Of a stretch of 64,000 bases of DNA, positions 44,785 through 57,702 are shown one piece after another. Where the stretch lies: positions 58,501 through 122,500 of the forward strand of contig JBBMNZ010000054.1 in assembly GCA_037954325.1 (NCBI GenBank), written 5' to 3'. Made by a program: the position numbers and the translations under genes. The notes under the pieces were generated by a model, which saw only the letters and a program-made list of their open reading frames with translations, had not been told where the DNA came from and did no database searches. Within the stretch, counting starts at the first letter, position 1. Each line of letters begins with the position of its first letter. The DNA is from Fistularia commersonii. Its lineage: Eukaryota; Chordata; Actinopteri; Syngnathiformes; Fistulariidae.

Positions 44785-45135
44785 ACACCCATACACACAC
44801 ACACACACACACACACACCTGAACTCATCATAGCTGTGCTAATAGCATTGGCCGAAACGTATCCACAACAAAACAAACATTAGCTCATCCACTCATTCAC
44901 ATATGTGTGTGCCCAGAGGTACGGGAGCTCCAGTCATACGTCCGGGTGATCTATGTCCGGAGAAGGCTCACATTGGCCGGTCTAAGGGGTCCTGCTGCCC
45001 CCAAGCTTCCCCGCCTTTGAGAAGAGAAACATAACTCCGCTCCTCCGCTTCTCAACTCCTCTGCTCCTCCGCTATGGGCCCTGGTGCCCCCGATCCTCCG
45101 AACTCAGGCGAATAGCGTGACGTGCTTCTGCTCTC
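44146..45135. repeat. CA/CTCCGC composite satellite
   Basis: Third copy of the block at 20266 and 28076, joined on its left to the 34-44 kb satellite within a CTCCTCCG run. (CA)n lies at about 44718-44818. Confidence 0.88.
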
Positions 45136-45467
45136 CTATAAGCCCCTACACACTTCAAACACGGCTGTTATCACCCTGTTACTGCATTACAATGACACCC
45201 ATTTGCTTTTGATCTCAGTGTCTGCCACCGTACGGAAAAAGCGGGGGGGACGGGAGACATAAGGGCATTCGTTCTGTATGTAATCAGAAGTTAATAGTGT
45301 TAACGGTTCGCGAGAATTTTTTAATGCTAGACAAAAAAGAAAATTAAAAGGAAATAATTAAATAAATAGATAGAAAAATAAAATTAAAAACTAAAAAAAA
45401 AAATTGTAAGGGGAATATAACATGTAATTAAGTTGGCCGTTCACAAGGAATCTCAGACATCAAACTG
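45136..45467 (-). repeat. Module fragment and extra LINE 3' UTR
   Basis: CACGGCTGTTATCACCCTGT near 45160, a short G run and the extra LINE 3' UTR, as at 21366-21706. Confidence 0.7.
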
Positions 45468-47404
45468 TTTTTAATTGAACATAAATAGTACACACAAATA
45501 TACAAATGTACAAATAAACATGGCAAGGTAAAACTGAATGTCAATGAAACAACCAGGGATGAGGAAGCAACGGACATAAGGACATTTGTTCTGTATGTAA
45601 TCAGAAGTTAATAGTGTTAACGGTTTGTGAGAAATTTACAGTGCTAGACAAAAAAAGAAATTAAAAGGAAATAATTAAATCAATAGATAGACAAATAAAA
45701 AATTAAAACGAAAAAAAAATTGCAAGGGGAATATAACATGTAATTAAGTTTTTTTTTTGTTTTTTGTTTTTTTTTTTTCAAAAAAAAGGAATCTCAGACA
45801 TGGGTAACTGTATATTTTTTAGTTTTTGAATTTTTCCATAAGTTTTAAGGATTTTTTTTTATAATTCAAAATCGTTTATGAAGAAATTCAAATTTGGGGA
45901 GCATTTTTGCATTCTGTTTTTGTGAATGAAGAACTTGGCCAGGCCTAAAAGAACATTGACACGGAGTTCATCTGTTATGTTGCTTATAAGTAAACCAAAT
46001 GTGATATCATCTTTTGAGAGGGAAACTGGTGATGATGGAATGAGAATGAGAAAAAATATATGGTCAGTGGTTTCAATGTTGTCTTCACAAAATGTACAAA
46101 TATTATCTTCAAAAGTAAAGCGTACCCTCAATAATTCCTTAGATGGGTAGATGTCATTCATAATTTAGAAGTGGGTTTCTTTGTGCCTTGGGGGGTATGG
46201 GTAGAGTCAGATACATAGTTCGCAGCGTGGCAATCGATTCCTTATCAAATTCATTTCAAATATTATTTTTGTTTTGATGTCCAGGGAATAAGTTTCCTGT
46301 GAAACATGTCCTAATAAAGGAGTTGGTGCACTTTCTGTCCGGAATTGAGATTCCCTGGAGTGATAGTCGGGGTAACTGTGGTTGTACGGTTTGGTGCGTC
46401 ATTATATTTTTGGTCAGGAATACAAATTGTCGAGGCAGTGCGTTTCGTAACTTTATCAACTCTAATATGGGAGGCTTAAATCTGTGTGTAGTACAGAACT
46501 GTTCATAGTCTAGACGACTGCCATTGTCATCCATCAAGTCAATTATTGACCATATACCTTTCTCAAAGCATTCCTTGTAAAACAGAGGTTTGTTGCCATG
46601 CAGTACATATCGATTGTTCCAAATTATTGTACTGTGTGGTGAGAAATTGTGTACATATATCATTTTCCAGTATAATAGTATTTGTTTATGGAACTCTGAA
46701 AATTGGACAGGAATCTTGTTGATATCCAAGTCAGAGATAAGTAGAAGACTTAGGCTGCCGACTATGTTGAATAAGTAGTTTGGAGTACAATACCAGAAAG
46801 AATGATGATGTTTGATCCAGGATTTCAACCAGTTCACCTTCAATGTCCCATTCAGGCAGTCCAACTCTATCACTTTCAGCCCTCCGTCACTTGTTTCTTT
46901 CCCCATATGTGATTTTTTTAGATGGTGTGGTTTGTTCCTCCAGATAAAGTTGAAATTTATTTGGTTAATAGATTTTATGAGTTGATTTGGAGCAGCATTG
47001 GAATACACTGGGTATATACATCTGGATAAACATTCCATTTTAGTCAAATATATCGGGCCTAATATTGATAAATCTCTTTGGAGCAATATATTCAATTTAG
47101 CTTTACTTTGATTCAGTTTAGATTCAATGTTCCTGGATTGATTTAACTTTTGGTCCTTAGATAGGAAAATGCTCAAGTATTTTATTTCTGATTTGATAGG
47201 AACATTACTGATTTCCTTTAGTGGTGAGTCATGCAGCTCAAGAAGTTTGCATTTCTTTAAGTTTAATGACAATCCTGAAGCCTTGGAGAATGTTTTAATT
47301 TTTTCAACGCTTATTGGGACTTGATGTTCATTTTTCAAAACTAAGGTTGTGTCATCTGCCAGCAGGCTAATAACAATTTCTGTCCCCGACATTATTTCTG
47401 TCCC
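45468..47404 (-). mobile_element. L1/Tx1-like LINE, 5'-truncated, copy 3
   Basis: Third copy, same ends as copies 1 and 2. Its 3' UTR has a longer T-rich insertion near 45750-45780. Confidence 0.86.
46256..47404 (-). pseudogene. LINE ORF2 RT C-terminal part, copy 3
   Basis: One open frame like copy 2, with LLADDTTLVLKNEHQVPISV and KASGLSLNLKKCKL. The apparent N-terminus is VC repeat from (CA)n. Downstream 45859-46161 carries CTFCEDNIETTDH. The upstream RT and endonuclease are missing. Confidence 0.84.
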
Positions 47405-47439
47405 ACACATACACACACACACACACACACACATACACA

Positions 47440-47521
<82 letters not shown>
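47405..47521. repeat. (CA)n, longest pure tract at a LINE junction
   Basis: About 58 CA units with two CATA interruptions. Confidence 0.95.
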
Positions 47522-47524
<3 letters not shown>

Positions 47525-47968
47525 TAATTCCACTCTTTTATATACGCATGTCTGGAGTTCCGGGAGCTCGTTCTCAACGTTCTGGGGATAATCATAGCTG
47601 TGCTGATAGCATTAGCCGAAACGCCCCCCCCACACCACCACCACCACCACCCCACACACATTAGCTCCTCCATTCATTCACATGTACACGCCGGCTGCTC
47701 CGGGAGCTCCACGCCGACGTTTCGGTGATCGATGTCCGGAGAAGGTGCACCATTGCCGGTCTGCGGTGTCCTGTAGACCCCCCCCCCCCCATACACACAT
47801 GCAATACGCCTTGAAACGCATCGCTCGCACCGACGCGGGGAATCCTTTTCCCTACTTCCACAACAACGGCGAGAATCGCGTTGCGTCGGCCGCCGTGAGG
47901 AAGGGGGGGGGGGCGGCATTAAGGGGGGGGGAGAGAGTGACATGGAGATTTTCTCAGCCTCTCATTCT
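47522..47968 (+). repeat. Unclassified module next to LINE poly(A)
   Basis: Repeat of 27084-27546: core, poly(C), (CCA)n, CATGTACACGCCGGCTGCTC, a second poly(C), a G-rich run and GA repeat. Confidence 0.65.
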
Positions 47969-48500
47969 TTTTTTTTTTTTTTTGAATTGAACATAAATAG
48001 TACACACAACTATACAAATGTACAAATAAACATGGCAAGGTAGAACTGAATGTGAATGAAACAACCAGGCATGAGGAAGCAAAGGACATAAGGACATTCG
48101 TTCTGTATGGAATCAGAAGTTAATAGTGTTAACGGTTTGTGAGAAATTTACAATGCTAGACAAAAAAAGAAATTAAAATGAAATAATTAAATCAATAGAT
48201 AGACTAATAAAAAATTAAAACGAAAAAAAGATTGCAAGGGGAGTACAACATGTAATTAAGTTGGCGACTCACAAGGAATCTCAGATATCAAACTGTATAT
48301 TTTTTGTTGATTATATATAAACATATACAAAACAAACATATATTGTTTGTTGTTGTTTATTTTTGGGATATGTTGAGGAATATTTGTTGGAAAGGAGTCA
48401 CAATCGCTTTTTGACAATGTCGAAGTGTATAGGTGGCGATAGAATTTAAAGATTTCTGTAGAAATTATAGCCTCATCTGTAATTTCCTTGTTATTAAGAC
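47969..48500 (-). mobile_element. LINE 3' end with poly(A) and pre-RT piece
   Basis: Direct counterpart of 1-515, here with its left flank preserved. The pre-RT remnant is at about 48400-48500. Confidence 0.82.
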
Positions 48501-48786
48501 GGTCTTCCGCTTTGGTCCGCTCCTCCGCTCCTCCGCTCCTCCGCTCCTCCGCTGCGGAACCAGGTACTACCGATCCGCCAGACTCAGGTGAATTGCGGAC
48601 AGGGCTTTTGCTGTCCTCCGCTTCTCCGCTTTGGGCCCTGGAACTCCCGAACCGCTGGACATAAGCGAATCACGGTCCGGGCTTCTGCCCTCCTCCGCTC
48701 CTCACCTCATCCGCTCCAGGCCCTGGTACTCCCTGTCCGCGGGAACACCCCCCCCCCCACCCACCAAAACAAACTCTCACACACAG

Positions 48787-48838
<52 letters not shown>

Positions 48839-49649
48839 CACACACACACACACACACCTGAACTCATCATAGCTGTGCTAATAGCATTGGCCAAAACGTA
48901 TCCACAACAAAACAAACATTAGCTCATCCACTCATTCACATATGTGTGTGCCCAGAGGTACGGGAGCTCCAGTCATATGTCCGGGTGATCTATGTCCGAA
49001 GAAGGCTCACATTGGCCGGTCTAAGGGGTTCTTCTGCCCCCAAGCTTCCCCGCCTCTGAGAGGAGAAAAATTACCTCCGCTTCTCAGCTCCACCGCTCCT
49101 CCTGTATGGGCTCTGGTACTCCCCCCCCCCACCTAAACAAACTCTCACACATACACACACAAACACACTCACACACACACAAAAACACACAAACACACAA
49201 ACACACACACACACATACACACACACCTTAACTCATCATAGCTGTGCTAATAGCATTAGCCGAAACGCATCCACAACCAAACAAACATTAGCTCATCCAC
49301 TCATTCACATGTGTGTGCCCAATGGTCCGAGAGCTCCAATCATACGTCCGGGGGATCTATGTCCGGAGTATGCTCACATTAGCCAGTCTAAGGGGTTCTT
49401 CTGCCCCCAAGCTTCCCCGCCTCTGAGAGGAGAAACATTACCTCCGCTCCTCCGCTTCTCAGCTCCATCGCTCCTCCGCTTTGGGCCCTGGAATTCCCGA
49501 ACCGCTGGACATAAGCGAATCACGGGCCAGGCTTCTGCCCTCCTCCGCTCCTCAGCTCATCCGCTCGAGGCCCCGGTACTCCCTGTCCGCGACCCCCCCC
49601 CACCTAAACAAATTCACACTCACACACACGCACACACACACACACACAG

Positions 49650-49683
<34 letters not shown>

Positions 49684-49739
49684 CTTAACTCATCATAGCT
49701 GTGCTAATAGCATTAGCCGAAACGCATCCACAACCAAAC
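48501..49739. repeat. Composite satellite left of copia-A2
   Basis: Counterpart of 516-1574 but with a different set of middle units. (CA)n tracts lie at about 48778-48858, 49143-49226 and 49612-49683. The last unit is the same as at 1380-1574 and ends in the target-site duplication CAAAC (49735-49739). Confidence 0.87.
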
Positions 49740-50095
49740 TGTTGCGTTTAAGTTCGCAGCTTCTTCGTTTTCCATGTTTCGGAAGGAATTCACAAGTTTG
49801 CCTTGTTTGAATCGTCTTTTATTTTCTTCTTCACAGCTCCGGGAATCAACATCGGTTAGCCATGGGACATGTACAGTACAGAGTGAGGGAAAAATTCCCG
49901 CCAGCACCGCTATACCAAAAAAAAAACACTGATGTAGAAGTTAACGTCAAGTTAGCTGAACAGTCGCGAAAAACTAAAACAAGTCCCAAACCTTGTCATA
50001 AAGTGCCATGCATTTCCTGAGAGTAGATACAAATACAACATATGTATACTAGAATGTAAACTCAAATAAAACTAATGAGATCACCTATTTCAACA
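49740..50095 (-). repeat. 3' LTR of copia-A2
   Basis: 356 bp, TGTTGAAATAGG to CGCAACA on the minus strand. The polypurine tract AAGAGGGGG adjoins at 50096-50104. Confidence 0.94.
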
Positions 50096-50245
50096 CCCCC
50101 TCTTGATCTCAACATCCAAAAAAAAACTTTGGACATTTGAATTTCCAAAGAACCACTTTTTGAATTTTTCTATTGTTACCTTTGTCATGAGTTTTGTCAA
50201 GATGTCTGCCAACATGTCCTCTGATGGACAATAGATAAGATTTAT

Positions 50246-52846
50246 TTAACCCTCACTGAGTGCTTCACGAATGAAATGATATTTTACATCAATGTGTTTT
50301 GACCTTTGTCTGTTTACAGGATTCTTACTCAGTGCGATGGCCCCCTGATTGTCTCCGTAGATTGTTGTGCAACTGTACATTTTGTTGTCCATACCGTTTA
50401 ACAGTTGAGACAGGTACATGTTTTCTTGTGCGGTGGTGGCTCGGCCGATGTATTCAGCCTCACATGTTGACAGGGCCACTGTGGGCTGTTTCCTTGACTT
50501 CCATGCAATGGCTGGGCCTTGTTTTGTTAAACTGAAACAGTAGCCTGTAGTGCTACGTCTGTCTTCTACAGATGATGCCCAGTCTGAATCACTGTAAGCT
50601 ATCAGGTTCAAATCCTCCTTATTTGTCTTGAAACTTAGTTCATAATCAGCTGTCCCCTTCAAATACCTCAGAACATGTTTTGCAGCTACTAAGTGTTCTA
50701 CTTTTGGCATTGCCAGATTCTGTGATAGTTTGCTCACTATCCAGCTGATATCAGGTCTGGTGCAAGTCATGGCATAAATAAGACTGCCTACAATCTCACG
50801 ATATTCTTTGGGGTCGACAGGTTCACTTTGCTCATTTTCATCAGCTACAGGGATGCCCTCTAATTTTTGCTCACTTGGAGTAGATCTTGCTTTACATTCT
50901 GACATTCCAAATCTCTCTTGCATTTTTAGGATGTACTTTGTCTGGTTCATTTTGATTTCATCCCCCTTTTGTTCAAATTGTATGCCCAAAAAATATGATA
51001 GTTTCCCCAGGTCTTTCATGTTGAACTTGAATTTCATGTTCTGTTTAAATGTGCTGAGTGCATCATTGCTGCTTGCTGCAATAATTAAATCATCTACCCA
51101 AATTATTACAATGATTGTGTCACCATTTTCCGTCTGTTTTCTGTACACACAGTGGTCAGAGAGATTTCTCACAAAGTTGTCCTGTTCTAAATGGTCATTA
51201 AGGAGTTCATACCAGTTTCTTCCTGATTGTTTCAGGCCATAAAGAGATTTCTTTAATCTATACACTAGTTTCTCTCCTGTTTCTGACATCATTTCAAACC
51301 CTTCTGGTTGTTCCAAGAAAATCTCCTCATGTATAGGAGCATGTAAATATGCCGTCTTAACATCCATTTGATGGACAATGAGGTTATTTTGTACGGCTAT
51401 CTGCATTAGTGCCCGCACTGATGTAATGTTAGCTGTCGGTGCAAAAGTTCCATAGTAGTCTATGGCTTCTGTTTGATTGTAACCCTTAGCTACATATCTG
51501 GCCTTAAATATTTGTCCTCCTTCAGCATTTTCTTTAAGGGCAAATACCCATTTTCCTCCAATTACTTTTCTCCCTTCAGGTAAAGTTGTCAGTTCAAATG
51601 TGTCATTCTATTTAATCGAGTCAATCTCTTCCCTCATGGCACAATTCCACCCGGGTGCCAGTGGTGACTTCAGTGCTTCACTATAATTCTGTGGGACTCC
51701 GCACACAGTCCTGTAACAGTAATCAATAGTTGTATGATTTTTATCATTGTTAATATAGTCTGTCTGATCATCCTCTAAATACCTTGGAACGACCCTTTTT
51801 CGTCTAGGATAGCGACTGGTTTGATTATATCTGGGTTTTATGTCTGACCTCGTCTCTTTTTCATTTTGGACATTTTCTGCTGTTTCTTCGTCATGTGACA
51901 CATCTGCGTTAGTACTCTCATCCTCATTTTGTATATGGTTGTCTGTTTTATTTTCACTTTGTGACACAGCAATACTGGTTTCATCTGTAGATTCTGTGCC
52001 TTCATATCCCTGGATTTCTGTCTCATAATCATCAGTTTGTGTTTGTTGTTCAATTCTTCCCTTTTTGATCAATTTCACCAGTCTCTGTTTTGCCACTTTT
52101 TCTGTAAGTGGATTATAGACCAGGTATGAAGGGCTTTTCTTACTGTATCCCACAAATATTCCTCTTTCACATCTGGGATCTAATTTCTTAGTGTCATGTT
52201 TGTATGCAGAACACTCAGTTCCGAATATCCACATTTTTGAGAGATTTGGCTTTCTCCCTGTTAACATGAAGTATGGGGTATTTTCGAGTCTGTCATTGTA
52301 ACATCTATTTCGAATATGGGCAGCGGTCTGGACAGCATAAGGCCACAAAACCTTTGGTAATCCTTTTTCTATTAGCATACACCTTGCCATTTCAAAAAGG
52401 GTCCTCCATTATCTTTCTGCTGTCCCATTTTGATGGGGAGAGTATGGGGATGATGTTTCATGTCTTATGCCTTTCTCCCTTAGAAGAGATTGAAAAGCAT
52501 TTCCTGTGAATTCAGTCCCGTTGTCTGACCTGATACATTTGACACGACCATACGCTGCACTGTCAGCAAGGAACTTCTCTGTTGCTAATGTAGCTTCACT
52601 CTTGTATTAGAGAAAATATACAAATACTGCCCCTGAATAATCATCTGTGAATGAAATGACATACTTATGCCCTTCTTGACCAGCTGGTTCAATCGGGCCT
52701 GATAAGTCAGCGTGTACCATTTTTAGGGGTGCATCAGCTTTTGCATCAGCTTGCCTGTTTCTGCTATTTGTGAATTTTCCCTCTGTGCATACGTTACAGT
52801 CTACCTTGGTCTGACCTGTAATCTTCATACCCTCGACTAAGTTTGG
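50246..52846 (-). pseudogene. pol: Copia-A2 Pol, several nonsense codons
   Basis: Same domain order as copia-A1. RT and RNase H (50246-51607) keep IIWVDDLIIAASS, SDSDWASS, STCEAEYIGR and GDNQGA. Integrase is broken by AAA-to-TAA near 52607 and CAA-to-TAA near 52402. A CAG-to-TAG change at about 51608 separates the linker from RT. The UAA at 50246-50248 and the UGA at 52847-52849 are shared with A1. The linker frame 51608-52390 is open and contains EQQTQTDDYETEIQ. It cannot make full-length Pol. Confidence 0.9.
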
Positions 52847-52912
52847 TCATTTTAATACATCTTTTACATTGCGGTGTCTCATAATCTCATGCCATGTTTT
52901 GACATCACAAGT

Positions 52913-54265
52913 TCAGTTTACTTTATCCCTGGACATCATGTCATTTACTGTATCATCATAAAGTTGTTGATAATTTACCGTTCTTATGTAGTAGAGTCTG
53001 TCACATTCCTCAATGCTGAAAATTGTTCCTTCTTTGGTTATGAATCTGTTCTCCCCTTCTTTGAATATCACGCTGGCTCCATCAGCTGTGGCTGCCTTCA
53101 CCGATATGAAGTCCTGAGGATATGATGGGATGAATAAGGCTCCCCTTAAGGTTACCAGGACAGGTTTTCCTTCAATGTCCTGGAGTAACACTTCTGCATC
53201 ACCTCTTTTTAGTGCCACTTTGTTTCTTCTGGTCCCGTCTGCTAGCTCCATGTAATGTTTGTTTGGGTTGAAAAACTCATCAAATCTTGTGAATTTGTCT
53301 TCTTGTGTTATGATGTGTGATGTAGCGCCACAGTCTACCATCAGTCCATTTTTTCTGATATTTTCCGGAGGGACTTTTTGACTGACCTTGAATACAAAAG
53401 TTTGCTCATCTTCCTTATCTTTGTCTTGGATGTCTGTGTTTTGTTTGACCGAGTCTTCTTTGGGCTTGGATTTTCTTCTGCATGTCTCATCGGTGTGGGT
53501 TGCGCTTCTGTGATAGCTGCACCATTTTGGCCCTGATTTTTGGTGACAAGCTTTTGCCATATGGCCACGGTTTCCACATCCATAGCAGATCACGGTTGAC
53601 ATGTCCACTTTCATGACATTGTCTGATTTGGTTTTGCTGTCAAACTTTTCAGTCTCTTCATAACTTCTTAGTTTACTCTTGAACTGAATAAACGTCATTT
53701 CTTCACTGCTCTGACTTACATGAATGACGAAGGGCTTGTATGGTTCTGGAAGCCCTTTCATAACCATAGCGATCATCAGCTCATCACTTATCACCTGTTT
53801 TGTGTTTCTCGGAGCGGTGACTGCCTTTTCTGCTCTGATAATGTAATCTGTTATTGTTTCGTCGGGTTCCTTCTTGAGTGAGCATAGTTCGCTGTACAGG
53901 GAAATAATTCTGGGCTTACCCTGGCTGGCATAATGATCCCGTAATATTTTCAAAGCTTTTCGACCGTCATCTGCGGCTTCCCTCATTACCAATGATAGAC
54001 TTTTATCATCGAGGAACTGGATAAGCTCAGCGTAGCATTCTGCATTTTTACCTGGGTCGGGCTCAACAGTTGAAAGAATTGTCTCTTTCAAACCTTCAAG
54101 TCGCATGTGTCCCAGAAACTTTACTTCCCAAAGCTCGTAGTTGTTTTCGTCTCCATCGGCAACCAAACGTTGCCATCTTCCTCCTTTTGTTCGTAGCCTG
54201 GGCCCATAACCTGTTGCGTTTAAGTTTGCAGCTTCTTCGTTTTCCATGTTTCGGAAGGAATTCAC
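52913..54265 (-). pseudogene. gag: Copia-A2 Gag-protease, truncated by nonsense
   Basis: Open from the LTR-embedded MENEEAANLN through the zinc knuckle CYGCGNRGHMAKAC and protease VDCGATSHI, to a TGA (TTA in A1) after SRDKVN. Upstream of the Gag Met the LTR has a small indel relative to A1, so the longer N-terminus seen in A1 is not kept. This supports MENEEA as the true start. Confidence 0.9.
54197..54211 (-). other. Primer binding site of copia-A2
   Basis: GGTTATGGGCCCAGG on the minus strand, identical to copia-A1 and complementary to the anticodon arm of initiator tRNA-Met. Confidence 0.9.
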
Positions 54266-54567
54266 AAGTTTGCCTTGTTTGAATCGTCTTTTATTTTCTT
54301 CTTCACAGCTCCGGGAATCAACATCGGTTAGCCATGGGACATGTACAGTACAGAGTGGGGGAAAATTCCCGCCAGCAGCGCTATACCAAAAAAGAAAACA
54401 CTGACGTAGAAGTTAACGTCAAGTTAGCTGAACAGTTGCGAAAAACTAAAACAAGTCCCAAACCTTGTCATAAAGTGCCATACATTTCCTGAGAGTAGAT
54501 ACAAATACCACATATGTATACTAGAATGTAAACTCAAATAAAACTAATGAGATCACCTATCTCAAAT
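54212..54567 (-). repeat. 5' LTR of copia-A2
   Basis: 356 bp. The outer end has changed (CAAAT on the plus strand instead of CAACA). The CAAAC duplication follows at 54568-54572. Confidence 0.92.
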
Positions 54568-54796
54568 CAAACAAACATTAGCTCATCCACTCATGCACAT
54601 GTGTGTGCCCAATGGTCCGGGAGCTCGAATCATCCGTCCGGGGGACCTATGTCCTAGAGAAGGCTCACATTGGCCAGTCTAAGGTGCCCTGCTGCCCCCA
54701 AACTTCCCCTCCTCTGCGTTTGAGAAGAGAAACATTACCTCCGCTCCTCCGCTCCTCTGCTTCTCCGCTTCACCGTTCCTCCGCTATGGGCCTTGT

Positions 54797-54826
54797 TAAC
54801 CCTAACCCTAACCCTAACCCTAACCC
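54797..54826. repeat. Interstitial telomere-type repeat (TAACCC)5
   Basis: Five perfect TAACCC units between CTATGGGCCTTGT and CCCTGTCCGCGG, replacing the usual GTACTCC of the satellite unit. TTAGGG/CCCTAA is the vertebrate telomere motif. Confidence 0.9.
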
Positions 54827-54881
54827 CCTGTCCGCGGCCCCCCCCCACCTAAACAAACTGTCACACACATATACACAAACG

Positions 54882-54913
<32 letters not shown>

Positions 54914-56508
54914 CACACACAAGAACACACAAACACACAAAAACACACACACACACACACCTTAAGTCATCATAGCTGTGCTGATAGCATTAGCCGAAAC
55001 GCATCCACAACCAAACAAACATTAGCTCATCCACTCATTCACATGTATGTGCCCAGAGGTCTGGGAGCTCCGGGCATACGTCCGGGGCATCTATGTTCGG
55101 AGAAGGCACACATTGGCCGGTCTAAGGGATCCTGCTGCCCCCAAGCTTCCCCGCCTTTGAGAAGAGAAATATAATATCGCTCCTCTGCTCCTCCGCTTCT
55201 CAACACCTCCGCTCCTCCGCTATGGGCCCTGGTACTCCTGATCCTGCGAACTCAGGAGAATTGCGTGACGTGCTTCTGCTCTCCTCCACTCCTCCGCTTC
55301 TCCACTCCTCCGCCTTTCCGCTTTGGGCCCTGGAACTCCCGAACCGCTGGATATAAGGGAATCACGGGCCGGGCTTCTGCCCTGCTCTGCTCCTCAGCTC
55401 ATCCGCTTGAGGCCTTGGTACTCCCTGTCCGCGACCCCCCCCACCTAAACAAACTCTCACACACACACACAGACACACACACACACCCAAACACACACAC
55501 ACATACACACAGACCTTAACTGATCATAGCTGTGCTAATAGCATTAGCCGAAACGCATCCACAACCAAACAAACATTAGCTCATCCACTCATTCACATGT
55601 GTGTGCCCAATGGTCCGGCAGCTCCAATCATACGACCGGAGGATCTATGTCTGGAGAATGCTCACATTAGCCCATCTAAGGGGTTCTGCTACCCCCAAGC
55701 TTCCCTGCCTCTGAGAGAATAAACATCACCTCCGCTCCTCCGCTTCTCAGCTCCACTGCTCCTCTGCTTTGGGCCCTGGAATTCCCGAACCGCTGGACAT
55801 AAGCGAATCACGGGCCGAGCTTCTGCCTTCCTCCGCTCCTCAGCTCATCCGCTCTTGGCCCTGGTACTCCCTGTCCGCGACACCCCCCCCCACCAAAAGA
55901 GCCTCTCACAATCACACACACACACACACACAAAGACACTCACACACACACACAGACACACACATACACACATACACACACTTTAAGTCTTCATAGCTGT
56001 GGTAATAGCATTAGCCAAAACGCATCTACAACCAAACAAACATTAGCTCATCCACTCATTCACATGTGTGTGCCCTGGTACTCCCTGTCCGCGACCCCCC
56101 CCCCACCAAAAGAAACTATCACACACATACACAAAGACACTCACACACACACACACACAGACACGCATACACACCTTAAGTCATCATAGCTGTGCTAAAA
56201 GCATTAGCCGAAACGCATCCACAACCACAAACACTAGCTCATCCACTCATTCACATGTATGTGCCCAGAGGTCTGGTAGCTTTGGTCATACGTCTGGGGG
56301 AGCTATCTCCAGAGAAGGCTCACATTAGGCCGTCTAAGGGGTTCTTCTGCCCCCAAGCTTCCCCGCCTCTGAGAGAAGAAACATTACCTCCGCTCCTCTG
56401 CTCCTCCGCTTCTCAGCTCCACCGCTCCTCCGCTATTGGCCCTGGTACCCCCCCCCCACCTAAACACACTCACACACACACAAAAACACACAAACACACA
56501 CAAAGACA

Positions 56509-56558
<50 letters not shown>

Positions 56559-57247
56559 CACCTTAACTCATCATAGCTGTGCTAATAGCATTAGCCGAAA
56601 CGCATCCACTACCAAACAAACATTAGCTCATCCACTCATTCACATGTGTGTGCCCAATGGTCCGGGAGCTCCAATCATACATCCGGGGGATCTATATCTG
56701 GAGAAGGCTCACAGTGGCCGGTCTAAGGCGTCCTACTGCACCCAAACTTCCCATCCTCTGCCTTTGAGAAGAGAAACATTACCTCCGCTCCTCCATTCCT
56801 CCGCTTCTCCGCTCCACCGCTCCTCCGCTATAGGCCCTGGTACTCCTGATCCGCCGGACTCAGGAGAATTATGGGACGTGCTTCTGCCCTCCATCCGCTT
56901 CACAGCTCATCCGCTCCAGGCCCAGCTACCCCCTGTCCGCGCCCCCCCCCACCTAAACAAACTGTCACACACATATACACGAACGCACAAACAAACACAC
57001 ACACACACACACACAAGAACACACAAACAAAGAAACACACAAACACACACACACACACACACACACCTTAAGTCATCATAGCTGTGCTAATAGCTCCCAA
57101 GCTTCCCCGCCTCTGAGAGGAGAAACAATACCTCCGCTACTCCGCTCCTCCGCTTCTCAGCTCCACCGCTCCTCCGCTATGGGCCCTGGTACCCCCCCCC
57201 CCACCTAAACACACTCACACACACACAAAAACACACGCGCACACACA

Positions 57248-57297
<50 letters not shown>

Positions 57298-57671
57298 CAC
57301 ACACAAACACACCTTAACTCATCATAGCTGTGCTAATAGCATTAGCCGAAGCGCATCCACTACCAAACAAACATTAGCTCATCCACTCATTCACATGTGT
57401 GTGCCCAATGGTCCGGGAGCTCCAATCATACATCCGGGGGATCTATATCTGGAGAAGGTTCACAGTGGCCGGTCTAAGGCGTCCTACTGCACCCAAACTT
57501 CCCATCCTCTGCCTTTGAGAAGAGAAAAATTACCTCCGCTCCTCCATTCCTCCGCTTCTCCGCTCCACCGCTCCACCGCTCCTCCGCGATGGGCCCTGGT
57601 ACCCCCCCCCCCACCTAAACAAACTCTCACACATACACACACGAACAAACTCACACAGACACAAAAACAAA

Positions 57672-57702
<31 letters not shown>

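Larger units (their letters stand above)
49740..54567 (-). mobile_element. Copia-A2, full-length but decayed copia element
   Basis: 4828 bp with two 356-bp LTRs and all copia-A parts. It is flanked by CAAAC at 49735-49739 and 54568-54572, a proper 5-bp target-site duplication. Restoring one CAAAC gives the continuous satellite CCACAACCAAACAAACATT. The sequence is close to copia-A1 but has several nonsense codons. Confidence 0.95.

Noticed and set aside
54797..54826. A true chromosome end
   Set aside because: Only five units are present, with the same satellite continuing on both sides.
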